Shown piece by piece: positions 1 to 11,600 of a DNA stretch of 64,000 nt. The translations under genes and the position numbers were made by a program. Below the pieces are notes generated by a model. That model was given only the letters and a program-made list of their open reading frames with translations, ran no database searches and had not been told where the DNA came from. The stretch's first letter is position 1, and each line of letters opens with the position of its first letter. This DNA comes from Taenia hydatigena. Lineage: Eukaryota; Platyhelminthes; Cestoda; Cyclophyllidea; Taeniidae. The stretch covers positions 62,001 through 126,000 of the forward strand of contig JADWOT020001399.1 of assembly GCA_036345935.2 (NCBI GenBank), written 5' to 3'.

Positions 1-1148
1 ATGTAGCTACATTATCAATTGGCAATGCACAGAAATGAATCATCATTCGTGCAAATACTATCCCGAAAGCAATGTGTCTCTAGCAAAGGCTTAGGCGTAA
101 CACTGCATTATCAAGAAGCTCTGGTATTTTGACTATAACAAATTCCACACCCAACTACTACCTAATGGATGCAAGTTTTTGAAGAAACAGAGAAGCTCTC
201 GCGAGATCGCAGCCTCCCAGTTTTCTATTGTTAGCCATCTTATTAAAAGCGGTAGCAAAAGTTTTCAGCCAGAATCGTCGCGCCGCAAAAAGGCTCGTAA
301 TCTTTCATTCTAAGCACCTCTACATGCAATTTAGGCAGGGTGAACTAAAAGGCACAGTGAATAGTAGTTAACTTCAATGTCATCGACCGTTATTAATATA
401 CCACATACTTCGGTGTGGAAGTTAAACGCGTAATTTGTGCAAGTGTGAAGTGTAGCAACCAGCCCACGCATTTTGACAGAATGTAATGAAGTTCCCGCTT
501 TCTAGAATACCTACAAAGAATCTGCAATTGTCCGGCAATTTTGACCCACGGAATTAAGTAAATATCACATCAACTCGTCTTTACTTCAATGCAAAATCAA
601 CTATGTTTACAAATGGCGACTTCTAACAGCCAAGGAAAAGTCAATTATAACCAATATCATTTCTCCCACGTATGTTTAAGATTTTACTATCATTTAAACC
701 ATTTGTGGTATGAATGTCCTATCATTGCGACTTCTTTCCCACCAATTATTTTTGGTGACTTCATAGTATGGTGCAGGATAAATTATCTACTGCTGGGAAT
801 ATCTCAATGTTTCCATCTAGACTTCATGAAAGACAAATAGGGAAACTTTAGATTTTGCGAGGAAGTTTTGCTGAGACAAGCAGTGCTTCGCATATTAAGT
901 ACTTAGTAGATTATGAGGAACAAATCGAGATATAAGAAAGCAGCTGACCACTCGTAATTTGACCTTAAATGGTTAAAGTACTTTAGTATGAGGTAAACGG
1001 AAATCTCGCGATTCCGCTTTAGCTTTGTAGGCTAAAATTGAACATAACGACAAATATTCAGGCTTTAATGGGCCATTAAATTGATGCCAGTTGGCACGGT
1101 AAAATAAAACTCATTTAGAACTTACGAAGTTTATTGTGCACATCATGT
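1..1148. other. No gene recognised
   Basis: AT-rich sequence with only short chance open frames on both strands. I see no domain, splice-consistent exon chain, tRNA or repeat that I can support. It lies immediately downstream of the minus-strand zinc-finger pseudogene and could hold its old 3' flank. Confidence 0.5.
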
Positions 1149-1880
1149 TTATTCCATAAAGCTGAACAGTTCTTGCCATACATCTGTTAAGCAAAAGACG
1201 TAGAATAAGTGCAAGCATCCATATAAAGTAGGTCTGACAAATAAGGCAAAACGCACAGGGATGAAGGATAGACAATCGTGAAAGCATTCTGTGCAGTAAA
1301 AGTGGATCCCATGAAAATTCGTAGTTTGATGTAAAACAGAAGACGGCAGAGTGGGTAAATATTTTGCTACTCGGATCGGAGCATCTGCAAACTCACTGAT
1401 GTGGATTCCAATAAAGTGAATCAGAAGCAATTCGAAACTTCCAAGTGGTAGACCGCACGCGGGGCATTCAGTGTGGTTTGCAGCTGTTATTGGAATTTGA
1501 AATAAAACCTTTTTTAATGTCAACGAGCATGCGAACGCAACGAAGAAGCGTTTAAGACATTTATCTACTTAACTCACATTTTTAATGCAGTAGAACCGTG
1601 CCAATAGTTTCGCCTACCATGGCGCAACTTTGACGAATTGCTAATAAACTTTCTAAAACCAAATGCTAAGGGTGCAAATGCATGCAGAAGTGTCGCAGTC
1701 AGGTGGTTAATTGCCGAACAGCTTAAGTTTAGATAAGAGATTATACGCACAATTTGTGGTCATTTAAATAAATTTTAGGCAAAATCTGTGCCTACTTTGA
1801 TGCGCACGTGCCATGTGTGCTCGGTATAAAATGCTGTCACTGTGCTTCGAAAAGCATATTGAGCAGGTGAAGTCGTTCAT
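1149..1880 (-). pseudogene. Decayed copy of four-finger C2H2 exon-per-finger gene
   Basis: Third member of the family found intact at 29.8-30.7 kb and 54.5-55.4 kb. Exon 1 (1880 down to 1796, 85 nt) is well preserved. It starts with ATG, encodes a C2H2 finger with CSICFSK and HMARAH, and ends in phase 1 before a gtaggc donor. Exon 3 (1483 to 1397, 87 nt, the same length as in both sister copies) encodes CPACGLPL with two downstream histidines, between a taacag acceptor and a gtgagt donor. Exon 2 (about 1583 to 1509) is alignable only at DNA level: the CxxC codons are gone, in-frame stops are present and the acceptor is lost. Exon 4 keeps FYCTEC but has lost roughly 35-40 bases between the cysteine pair and the histidines. 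An AATAAA lies at 1148-1153 on this strand. The 124-codon open frame at 1149-1523 is a read-through of exon 3, intron and exon 4, not a real single exon. Inference: an inactivated paralogue. Confidence 0.72.
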
Positions 1881-3419
1881 TTCTGCAGAGTACGATGAAT
1901 TGCGCAAACAACCACTACCGCACTCGCGATGTGTTGAAATGGATCTATATCCAAATTCAAATGTGGTTTCAGCGCAAACAAATCACCATTTACCCATTTG
2001 TTTAAAACATTGCACACATTTGAATCGTCTAAACAAAATAAATTCACTTAAATTATGTTTAAGCTTTTAATTTTTAAGGATGGCTAAAATATATTCATCA
2101 AACGAGATGCCCTTAGGCAACTAGCGCACTGATTTCCAATTAAATTAGTTTAACGTAGAATACTTGCTAAAAATCATTTTAATTGCACGATAAAGTGCTG
2201 CAATGTGGTGCTTATAAAGTGTTTTTAATTTATCTTTGCAGCTAATGGCCCAAAGCTTTGATCGGAACAATCCCTGAAAAGGTGTTCTGTCGCTCATTCG
2301 GATTTGCTTTTATGGAAGCAGTAGTAAGCACTTAAATCTATACATGACGATAAATTTGCCTTGTGATAAATTCCAAAAATGCGTTTCGAAATGTCTGGAT
2401 AATTGCACGGCTAACAGCCTTGTAATGATACTTTACTTAATTTGAGGTTTCATTTGCCTTTTTTCCTTCGCTCCTATTTTGATTTAAGTTCTATAATTAC
2501 AAATATTTAGCCACAATATTCTTCCCGAAAAATTGCAGCCTGGTACTAAATATGTAAGTACTACGAAAAAATACAAATTCTTCCGTGATCTTATGCATCA
2601 CCTGCAATACTTATGCGATTCTGAGGAAACCTTATAGGGAGGAGGCGAAGGACGATTTCCGAGCCCGGCTGTGGGCAATCAACGGTTCTCTGAACATGGA
2701 GGGACCCTCCTTCTACTTGTTACTGCTACGCTACCAAACAACACCTTAGCGATTATAACAAAGGTGCCCATAAACTCTCAAGATTTTCTTATCAGAAGTG
2801 GCAACAGAGAAGGGGAGGATAAACATGAAACGCCAACACCAGCGTTCTTACTTTTAAGCCTCTCGATCTAGCTTTAGATCCAATCAGTATATACATTTTT
2901 AATCGAGAGTTTGATGAGAGCACCTTTTTCAGAATCAAGTGCAATGTCTGACCTAGTTTAAAGAAAGATCAGATAGTACAACCTATGGTTGCTTATTATA
3001 ATGCTATGCGAGGCATCAAATTTACAAATATGCGTCCCATCGTCCGTGTGATTAAGCGCATATTTACGCCGGTCTAGCGGCTTGTGTTTAGCTGCAATGA
3101 AGAACGGCAGGCAATTAAATGCTCCAAAACTTACATACCAGCATGCTAATTTTCTAATAGGGCTCAATAAAGAGCCATTTCTACAGAATCGGTGAAGTTC
3201 CAACTATTCTGAACATCATTTTGCAAATTCCGGTTTTGAGCTTTCATACTTTTCTGATAATGCTCACATAGATTTGAATGAGTTTCTTGCACAGCTGAAT
3301 TTATTTTTCCGTATTTTATGCATCACTGTTGGATGCGCAACTTGTTTAGATGCAAACAAGCAGCTTAAAGGTATGTCAATATCCAGCTGCAATGCTCTGT
3401 TTGACCCAAATGGTGCTAC
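1881..3419. other. No gene recognised
   Basis: Upstream flank of the zinc-finger pseudogene. The open frame at 1813-2070 on the plus strand overlaps antisense exon 1 of that pseudogene and is not an independent gene. Nothing else here has a recognisable domain or exon structure. Confidence 0.45.
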
Positions 3420-3492
3420 TACAAGCAGCGGGACTCGAATCGCAGTGTTCTAATCCGCAGTAAGGGACCCTATTCATTAGGCCACGGAACCG
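3420..3492 (-). repeat. tRNA-Arg-like segment, probable SINE head
   Basis: On the minus strand this reads as a tRNA-related sequence. A box A-like stretch (TGGCCTAATGAATAGGG) is followed by a seven-base anticodon-like loop, CTGCGGA, whose central triplet would be GCG (Arg). A box B-like GATTCGAGTCCC comes next. The 5' and 3' acceptor strands do not pair over seven bases, so a functional tRNA is unlikely. Two more tRNA-Arg-like segments occur at 8.24 and 27.42 kb, which fits a tRNA-derived interspersed repeat family. Confidence 0.6.
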
Positions 3493-3989
3493 ATACTTAT
3501 TCTGATATATTTGGATTACATATTTGCAAATACTCTCACGTTTGATTCTTTCACATCACACTCATTGCCTACAGCACGTCAGCACCTTTTTTGAAAAGAT
3601 GGATCAACTGTTCCTCTCCTCCTTCTTTCTATGGATTTTACGCCATCTTATAAAATCGCGGTTAGCGATTGGTGACTAACTGTGACAGGACTTAGCTGTC
3701 CATCAGATAACAGCGTCACGACCTAAACATTTGGACTTTTTAAAGAGGTGACATTGGATACAGCTCAGCTGGACCCCGCATTCCTACTGATCAAGGATAG
3801 ATTTTCAGTTACAGTCACGACAAAATTAGGTCAGAGCACCCTTTTTAGCATCGTAAGTACAGCTTTCGCAATATTAAATAGCGCAGTTAACAATATTTTA
3901 GATTTTTGGACTATTCTATAACATTGGCAAATTAGAGGCAAACCGCTATAAAAATCTAGCTTTTTTACCGTTAAAGGGGGGGCAATAGC

Positions 3990-4330
3990 CTTCTTTTGGT
4001 TATAAGGATAATAGTATCGTCTTGAGGCAAGCTGTTACTCACATGTGTCCTGTCTGCAAAAATGAATGAACAAAAATCACATAATTCAACAAAATCGCAT
4101 TTAACGAGCATTTAGCCTTTGAAAAAAGGATTTCTTGCACTCGATTGACCTGCACTTACCTCCACAACAATAGCATGTGCAATTGTGGGGAGACCGCCAT
4201 GGATGGCTTAACAGAGGCTTAAGAAATCCAAGTGGAATCTCTAAAAAAATATAAGAAAACCTATACGGCTTGTGCATGCTAGCGTTTCGAGCGCAGAAGC
4301 AAGAAATAAAGCAAGTAAAGCGTGAAATGC
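3990..4330. repeat. Interspersed repeat, shared with 26.95-27.29 kb
   Basis: Two anchor blocks match the 27 kb region by eye. One contains the words AGCTGTTACTCAC and CCTGTCTG or CTTGTCTG. The second, about 150-180 bases further on, contains GGGGAGACCGCC in this copy and AAGGAGACCGCT in the other. Order and spacing are conserved. The copies are clearly diverged and boundaries are approximate. No coding capacity is recognised. Confidence 0.5.
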
Positions 4331-7300
4331 TCAATTAGCATAATATTAATGCAAGGAAAGCATAGTTGAAGGCCGTTGGTAAGAGTCCCAGATTGCGTCA
4401 ATCCCAGACTATTTCGTTTGGCCAAATTCGGAGCAACAGCGTGATGACCGCACTACTGCATCCAAGCCAACGCAGCTAGCAAGGGCTGACAAGCGCCGGT
4501 GGACGAAATCGCTGTACTAAACCACTCTTGAAAGCGTGATCTAACGGAAGGTTTCATTAGATTTGGCTGATCCAAACTTGCTTTCGTTGTGCAGGCCTCA
4601 TCAAAACTCGTAGGCTAATTTGGACTAACCTATGCAGTGGTCAAGAGAATTTTCTAGGTGTGTAGGCCACCCAAAAGGGAGTACCTGAAATGTCTACTTG
4701 ATTGCTTCCATTGAACATGAGGCGACAAGTGAAAGCAAATCTCTTTGCAGGGTATTAATCAAGAGCTTTTGATGTGAAAATAGCAAACCCTAGTTTTTGC
4801 TCTGAGTTTATTAAATTGCAAATTAATTTGACTATCTAGCCATTCCATTAGTTCTAGGGGCATAAATGCCAAGGATGGAAAGACTAATTCCGTGCCGTTA
4901 GCAGTTGGGTCCGCCGCAGTTACGACAGGCACAAACCAGTGAATGTGAACTAACTCATTCCAACAATTTCCTTAACTGCCTTCATTGCCTCAATTACCCA
5001 CGTGTCAATGTGCATGTGCGCAGCTTGCCCAGCTTTAAGCATTTTCACCCGTAGAATGAGGGTAGTTTCAAAAGGCACAACTCACCATGCTTTGCTCAAG
5101 CCACGGCAAATTATGATTTGTTTGGCTTCGTTTCTTTGACCCATGTGATTGGTATTTTAAGACCACCAAATTTTGTCTCTGCACATTTTCACCATGTTGC
5201 CCATTTATGTGTTGGGTGTTTGGTTGATGTGACAACTACACGTAGATGCGTTGCACAGCATCTGTGGGGTGCAATGAACACATTAAAATCATCACAGTTA
5301 CGCTCATGCCTTGCATCACGTAGACGTAAAGCTCTTGAATTTCGTTAGAGTACTCTTGAGCCACTCCTAAGCATTATGAGATGGTGCGCTGTTTTGTTAG
5401 GCATTTGATAATGTGAGATTGGAGTTGCACACCCATTCCAGTTTCAAAATACAATGAATGGGCTTAAGTGGTGAAGATTAAAGTAGTTAATGTGTTTGCA
5501 TTGATAATCGCTCATGTATTTGCAAGACTGATGCGACGGGAAATAGATGTACGAAAGTCGGTCAGGGATGTGGCACAGCATGTCAAAAGGCGGTGGCACT
5601 AGAAGGTAGAGGAAAGAGCTCAAAGAGCATCGCATTTGTTTGAAATGAAAGTGGTGAAGAGGCGGAATTGTGCGGCAGTGTATTATAAACTCCTAGATTA
5701 AGAGAAGAAAGACAGCAACCATTAGGGCGGCACATTTCTTAAGGGAACGATTTATTTTTCGCCCTCAGTCTAATAATCGGCCTTACCACAGCTGCCACTG
5801 TTGTTTAAAGCATTCGCGCCATAATGGTAGTTTACTAAGAGGAAAGGGGTGGTACGATGATGTGAGGACACCACGTTCCCTTCACCTAGCCATCCGTTTA
5901 TAGAAACCGCCAACTGTGCTAAATTGCATCCCCGCAAGATTACTCGCATTGTGCTTGGTCAGCGAAAGACAAACAAATAAGCGCAATGTTTGTTCCATTA
6001 CCTCTTTTAATCCGCGGACAACATTATGGCGCGAAAAGAGTAAAAAACAGATAGATGATGAGAAGATGGCAGTGATACGGAGTTCATCTGCATTCACTTC
6101 TCTTAGGTACAGCAAATGACATGTTAGATAAATCTAAAGCAGAACAACCATAAATCCAACTTTCTCAAATAGACTACTAATGCATTGTCCAGCCAACCGT
6201 CAGCTGCTGAAATCACTTAAGTATACTTGCATTACAGATTGTTTAAATCAGGTTTTCTACACCCATATTTTAGATATGCCAAGGATTCTACCCAGATAAT
6301 CAAAATAGTGGCCCAGGAGTAGATGCCTTCATTATGAAGATTACCAGAAGTGGTGAATGCAGTGAATATTTGTAAGAATTTCACTGAGAATAAACGAAAA
6401 TTGCGAGATGGGCAAACAGTGCCAAACACTAGGATGAACATAAAAGACGTCGTAATAGAAGCATGCCTCTTGCCATTGTCATTGACTTCACCGTTGACAT
6501 GCGTAAATCAAGCAGCAGCACGTGTTGCGAGTGACATGGTTTTTGATCCTGTTCTGCCTGATGTCCAAATAGAATCGCCACCGTGAAATAAGGCCAATAA
6601 GACTACACTTTTTCACTTTTTAAAGGTTATATCGACTAAGCGCGTAGAGTCAAGCAATATCTCAAGTAGTTTGTCGCACTCTACCTCTCCAAAAACAAGT
6701 TTTTTCTTAACGAGATCAGGCTGTTTAAGCTAAAACATTCTGAATATTGTGGCACAAAATTACTTCTACTTTTTTCCGACTCAAGTGCCGTGATGAGCCT
6801 GGGCTTTATGCATTTGGAGACGAAGAGGCATGAGGTCAGTCACGCCTGTGTCATTGCAAACATTTATACGCCAACGTTCAGGGCCGATCCATGAGTTATT
6901 AATATATGCTTGTATTGTGCAACTTATGAAGGCCTTTTTGCCGGCCATGTCTGATCCGTTAATAAAATTATGTGGATAGGTAAGCTGACGTGAGCGGAGG
7001 CACTCCCAACCACTGCCCTGTTTTGCCATTGTAAATTATACACAGTCCTGCTTTAATTTAATTGCCATGGGATCTCTTCTTTGTAGAGGACTTAACATTA
7101 TAAAACATGCAACGCACCCACAGCATGTTGTATAGCCAATAAATACGAAAACTTGTGTGAACGAAAGCAAAGAATGAACATTGAGTGCGCTAAGGCCGAC
7201 CCAGCACTGCGAAGTTTACGCAGGCTTATATTCACCGGATTAACGCTGGGCTTGAAGCAATTCCTGCACCTCGTTGCATCCAAAACACAACTGTGTGAAG

Positions 7301-8237
7301 TAACTCCGTAACTTAAAGACCTCGCCTTAAATGCGCTGTTAAAACCGGAATCTGCGATTTTGTAGTTAACGTAAAATTAAACAGCGTCTCAGTGGAAGTC
7401 CAGCAACTAATTCATTCGCACAGAAATTCTTTAGGTTAAATAAAACTGATAGCTTTATAGTAAAATGGCGCTTAAATTCTCTGCGGACCCCACTAAAGTT
7501 CATCTAACTTTGTTTTGATGACATAGAAGCAGCAAGGGTGTTCTACGATATACTGAGCGAACCGAGCAATGTGCAAACAGGTCAGTTAAGAGGTTTCAAA
7601 CATGTGTGAAATGAGATGCTGAAGTGATATTACGAGGTGGCTGACAAAAACAGTAGGATCGACCTAATTTTGCCGCTCAGATCAAAACGAGTGCCCATTA
7701 ACTTAGCGTTTTATTTGTTAATAACCTGACACAAAATCTGCATTGGTAAACACGCATACCTATGCACGCCGACATGAGCATAAATGCATTCGCACTTATT
7801 TCCTTAGGTATAAATGAAAACGGAAATGCGCATTTCTAAATGGAACAAAACCTGCCATTTTGGTGACGAAGCAAGTGTGCTTGTTATTAAAATGACGGCT
7901 CTGAACATCACAGAGCATATTGCGTAATTGTATAAAACCATTCTGGTGAAGAGCATGTCATAGCCCATGAGATCACGCAACAAAGCTTACAGCGCTTGCA
8001 GTGGTCCAAGCGCATATGATTAACAGTCGGATATTCAGCCAAATCTTTGAGCAACATAAACATGTATCAGAGTTTACCGTAATTAACTTCCTCCTTCCTT
8101 GTTCCCCAAATGATGAGCTGCTTTTGATTTAACTTTCCCCAGCTGAGTATAACAAGCTCTTTATCAATAAAGAATATTAGTGCATTAGGCATTTCGGAGG
8201 GCAAAAGCCATTGCTCTTGTTCTACAAAAAGAGTAAC
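4331..8237. other. No gene recognised
   Basis: About 3.9 kb with only short overlapping open frames on both strands and no conserved motif, tRNA or microsatellite that I can support. The overlapping frames at 5882-6119 on opposite strands share the same DNA and neither resembles a known protein. Confidence 0.45.
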
Positions 8238-8308
8238 GAGCCGCAGATGGGACCCGGACCCGCAATCTTAGCAGTAAGATGCGTTATCCATCGCGCCACT
8301 ACGGCTCT
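8238..8308 (-). repeat. tRNA-Arg-like segment with deleted anticodon arm
   Basis: On the minus strand the sequence starts GAGCCG and ends CGGCTC, so an acceptor stem of six pairs can form. It carries a box A-like TGGCGCGATGGATAACGC and a T-arm-like GCGGGTCCGGGTCCC. The anticodon arm is several bases short and cannot give a normal five-pair, seven-base loop arm. This makes a working tRNA unlikely and a tRNA-Arg-derived SINE head likely. It adjoins a block repeated at 27.5-27.9 kb. Confidence 0.6.
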
Positions 8309-8319
8309 GATTTTATTAT

Positions 8320-8660
8320 CTTCCTGGCTTCATTGATCCATTGCTATGGCTGCTAGCACTCCTCTTTACTCCCTATTGCATGGTACTTGGTGAAACTGCT
8401 TCTCAGCATGACCTGTGTGCCGAAACTTCCGATGCAGAATAGCACCACGCTACACGAACAGTGATGATGCGATGCACTACATTTACTTTTTTGTGTGTGT
8501 AATTCCGTTCGATTGATCGCCGCTGGTGGTGACAACTACAAAATGGAAGTTTAAAGGCAGCCTGAGGATAACGCGGATGAGACCAATGCGAATGAGGTAA
8601 GTGGTTAATGGTGGCAGATAGTAACGCAGTGGTAGTGGATATTGGGTCACTTCTTTAGCT
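8320..8660. repeat. Interspersed repeat, shared with 27.48-27.88 kb
   Basis: Collinear, diverged match to the block at 27.48-27.88 kb. Shared words include GGCTGCTAGCACTC near the start and TAAAGGCAGC near the end, with TGAGGATAA and GATGAG following. In both places the block directly follows a tRNA-Arg-like segment in the same orientation, so the two pieces probably belong to one repeat family. No coding potential is recognised. Confidence 0.6.
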
Positions 8661-11600
8661 TAGTCGAATAACAGAACCGGTTAAAGAACATGCTATAGAT
8701 CTGTTGCGTATTCAAAAATGGTATGTCCTCTACAATAAAGGGCTCATGATAATTATTCTCCCTTAGGGATGTGTATACTTTGCAGAGGAAAAACAGAGTA
8801 GTGAATAAGGGTGCCTCCGCTGAGTAGGCTAAGTAATGGGACTTGAATGTCACCAACGGAAATAGAGGTGACGAAATAGTAGGTGTGAGGAAGTATGCCA
8901 ATTGGGAGACAAAATATAAATGAAAATAGAAAATCTAACAGCCGGACAAGATGGTAGAGTGCAAGGTGCTGCTGAAAGAGACAAAGCAAACCTTACATTT
9001 TCAGGCTATGTGCACTTCACCAATCGAAATTTGGCTCGAAATTTCATTGCTGGCATTCTCGTAAATAACTGCTTATGAGACAATCCTAGCGTGCTGACTT
9101 TAGAAATCAAGAATTGGCAGCTTCTATAATGAATGAAAGTAAAAATTTGTGAGAGGCGCCAGATGCCTTTTCGAGCAAATCTATGTCTGCATAATCAGAG
9201 CTAGTCTAATCCTTTCGGCAGCAAAATGTAGCAAGGTTCATTCGAAGCGGCTCGCTGCCTATCATCCTATGCGCAAATAAAATCCATTTTTAAATCATTA
9301 GGCCACGTACTTATATTATGGGCTGCGCTTACATTTGTAATCTTCCCACAAGTTGAACTAAAAAGAAACAATAGCACATGAAAACTGTCATTCAAGGTTG
9401 TAAAAGAATATTCAGCATAAATGCTTGTCAACAGCCAGAATAATAATTGCATAACAAGCAGCTAGCAGGTATTTTGGGTCATTGAACATGTTTTGGTAAA
9501 CGGAATGAAGGGTTTATTACTAAATCCTGAAAGTGAGGTGCTTACTTTTCAAGAATTGGATTGAGCAATGACGCTGGGGCTGCCTTGTTGTGAAACTAAT
9601 GCAGACTCTGCAGAAAATATATGTGAGGTGGGTGCATACCGCCTGCACCTCTTGTCCACGGCGTCCAGCATTTCCTTTTGCTTGCATGGTCCGAGTCAAC
9701 ACGCGACTCTTTACAGATTGCTTGTGCTAATGAGATGGGACAACTAGACGCTTTGGAGATCCAAAACCCTCTTGTTTTCATAAAACTTTAAATCTTAAAA
9801 AGTGTTTGGCAAGAGAATGCAAGGAAGCTGTCGCATATTAGGGACATGCCAGTACTCTGTGTATCTCTCCGTTGACGTCCATCAGTAGCTCCGATCAAAA
9901 TGCTGGTACGCATTAGATTGTGGCCTGATTCTGATGCAAGTGGTGAGAGGCACAGTGTCTGCATTACGATGAGCATTTCTTTTCCTGTACTGCTGTGCAT
10001 AATTGTACTACGGCTGCTCCTTTCATTAATATGCGGGCGAGCCATCTATTCCTTTGATTGTTTTAGGCTATGCGGGTGTCTGATGATTCCTACTCGCTAT
10101 TAAATTGCCCCTCTCTCAGATTATGCATAAAGTGACACACCACCGCCTTATTTTGTTTAGTCTGGTAGTTCCCTTCATGTCCTCCTCAGAAAAAATACGG
10201 CGGCCAGAGCCGCATATTTTAAAGTAATTAAATTTTTTAACCAACTCTTTATTTAGGCGCATTCTTGTCTTACTTTTGATAAAAATAATGATTAAGCTCC
10301 AACAGACTTGGAATGTGCCATAAGCACTAGGATTGCAGTTTTTTAAAAAGAGAAATTTAGCAAGGGCTAGTAATTTAAGATCCACCGATTACTGCTTAAT
10401 CTCTTTAATAGCGATGTAGTAGTATAAGGCAGTCTTGCACAGTGTTACTATGAGGTTTTGTAGACTAATGATGAGCGGCAAAAGTCTATTCGCATTTTTG
10501 CGTCACTCATCAATCCAAGCCACTGCAGAATTTGTTGTTCAGGAAATAGAAGCCCGAACTTTAAGGAAATTAGATTATTGAATTAAATGTAGTGTGTAGC
10601 AGGACAAAGCTTGCCCAGAAAGCGTCAGCGACGAAATCAAGAAGCTGCTTATCTGATGTGCTTCATATCAGGCGCTTCTGTCAAGTCCTCTTCTCTCACC
10701 CATTCATCAATTTGAAACGCCTTGTGACGGATTCTATTTTGACAACCTACTCTCGTTAATGCTAATAGGAATGTGAAAATGTGAGAACCTTCCTTCCATT
10801 TGCACAATAATTACGAGCTCCATCGCGGTCAAAACCACAAAGGGCGGACTCAAACAAGGGCCAAAACCACTCAAGAAGGAAAATGACGCACAACAGAACG
10901 TCAAGATAGTTAGTTACTCTACCATTTAAAGATCAGCAGTCGGCCGCTCTTATGCTGCACATTCAAAGCATGCGGTTAAGAGAAAACAAATGTTGCCGCC
11001 GCAAGGAAAGCAACCTCAGCGCTTAATTTTCATCGCATTTTTCGTAAATCTGCGTGCTGGAGCCCGAACACCTCGGGTACAACAATAGCGATAGCTGCTG
11101 TCTGTTGCAGCAGATGCATGTGTAATGCATCGCATTCTGTGATTGTCTTTGCGCGTCTGAATGCTGGTGGCACGGGATCCTCAAGCATGTCTCTGCTGAT
11201 AGCCGCCGCAGTCATACAAAGGTGGCTATGCTTTCTAATTACCTATCCTCTGTGTATTAAATAAGAACGTAAAGAATTCATAGCCACGTTTATGTAATAA
11301 CGCAAGCGAAATTTGGGAAGGATGACGACATCGGTAACACTATCTGAAGACGGTAGATGATAAGATTGGATTAATAAGTGAGAAGTGTGGCAACGAGAAG
11401 TTAGGCATCAGCCAACTTATGCTGAGTATTTATTCAGCAGCTTCGACATTCCACCTCAAAATGCAAACGCAAAGACTTTTCAGAATATTTCTCGGCCGGC
11501 GATTCCCAAATCTCCTATGTTTAAAGACAAATGTCAACATTTAGAGGGACGTTTCACTTCTCTGTCGATGAGGCCAAGATAAGATGCAAAGGACCTTGGG

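Noticed and set aside
1149..1523. A single 124-residue protein with two zinc-finger-like segments
   Set aside because: Comparison with the two sister loci shows that the frame reads through an intron and a deleted finger exon, so it is not one continuous coding exon.
1813..2070. Plus-strand 85-codon open frame
   Set aside because: Its start overlaps antisense to exon 1 of the zinc-finger pseudogene on the minus strand, which explains the openness. The remainder shows no domain.
8238..8308. Functional tRNA gene
   Set aside because: The acceptor stem pairs, but the anticodon arm is several bases too short and the element is linked to a dispersed repeat.
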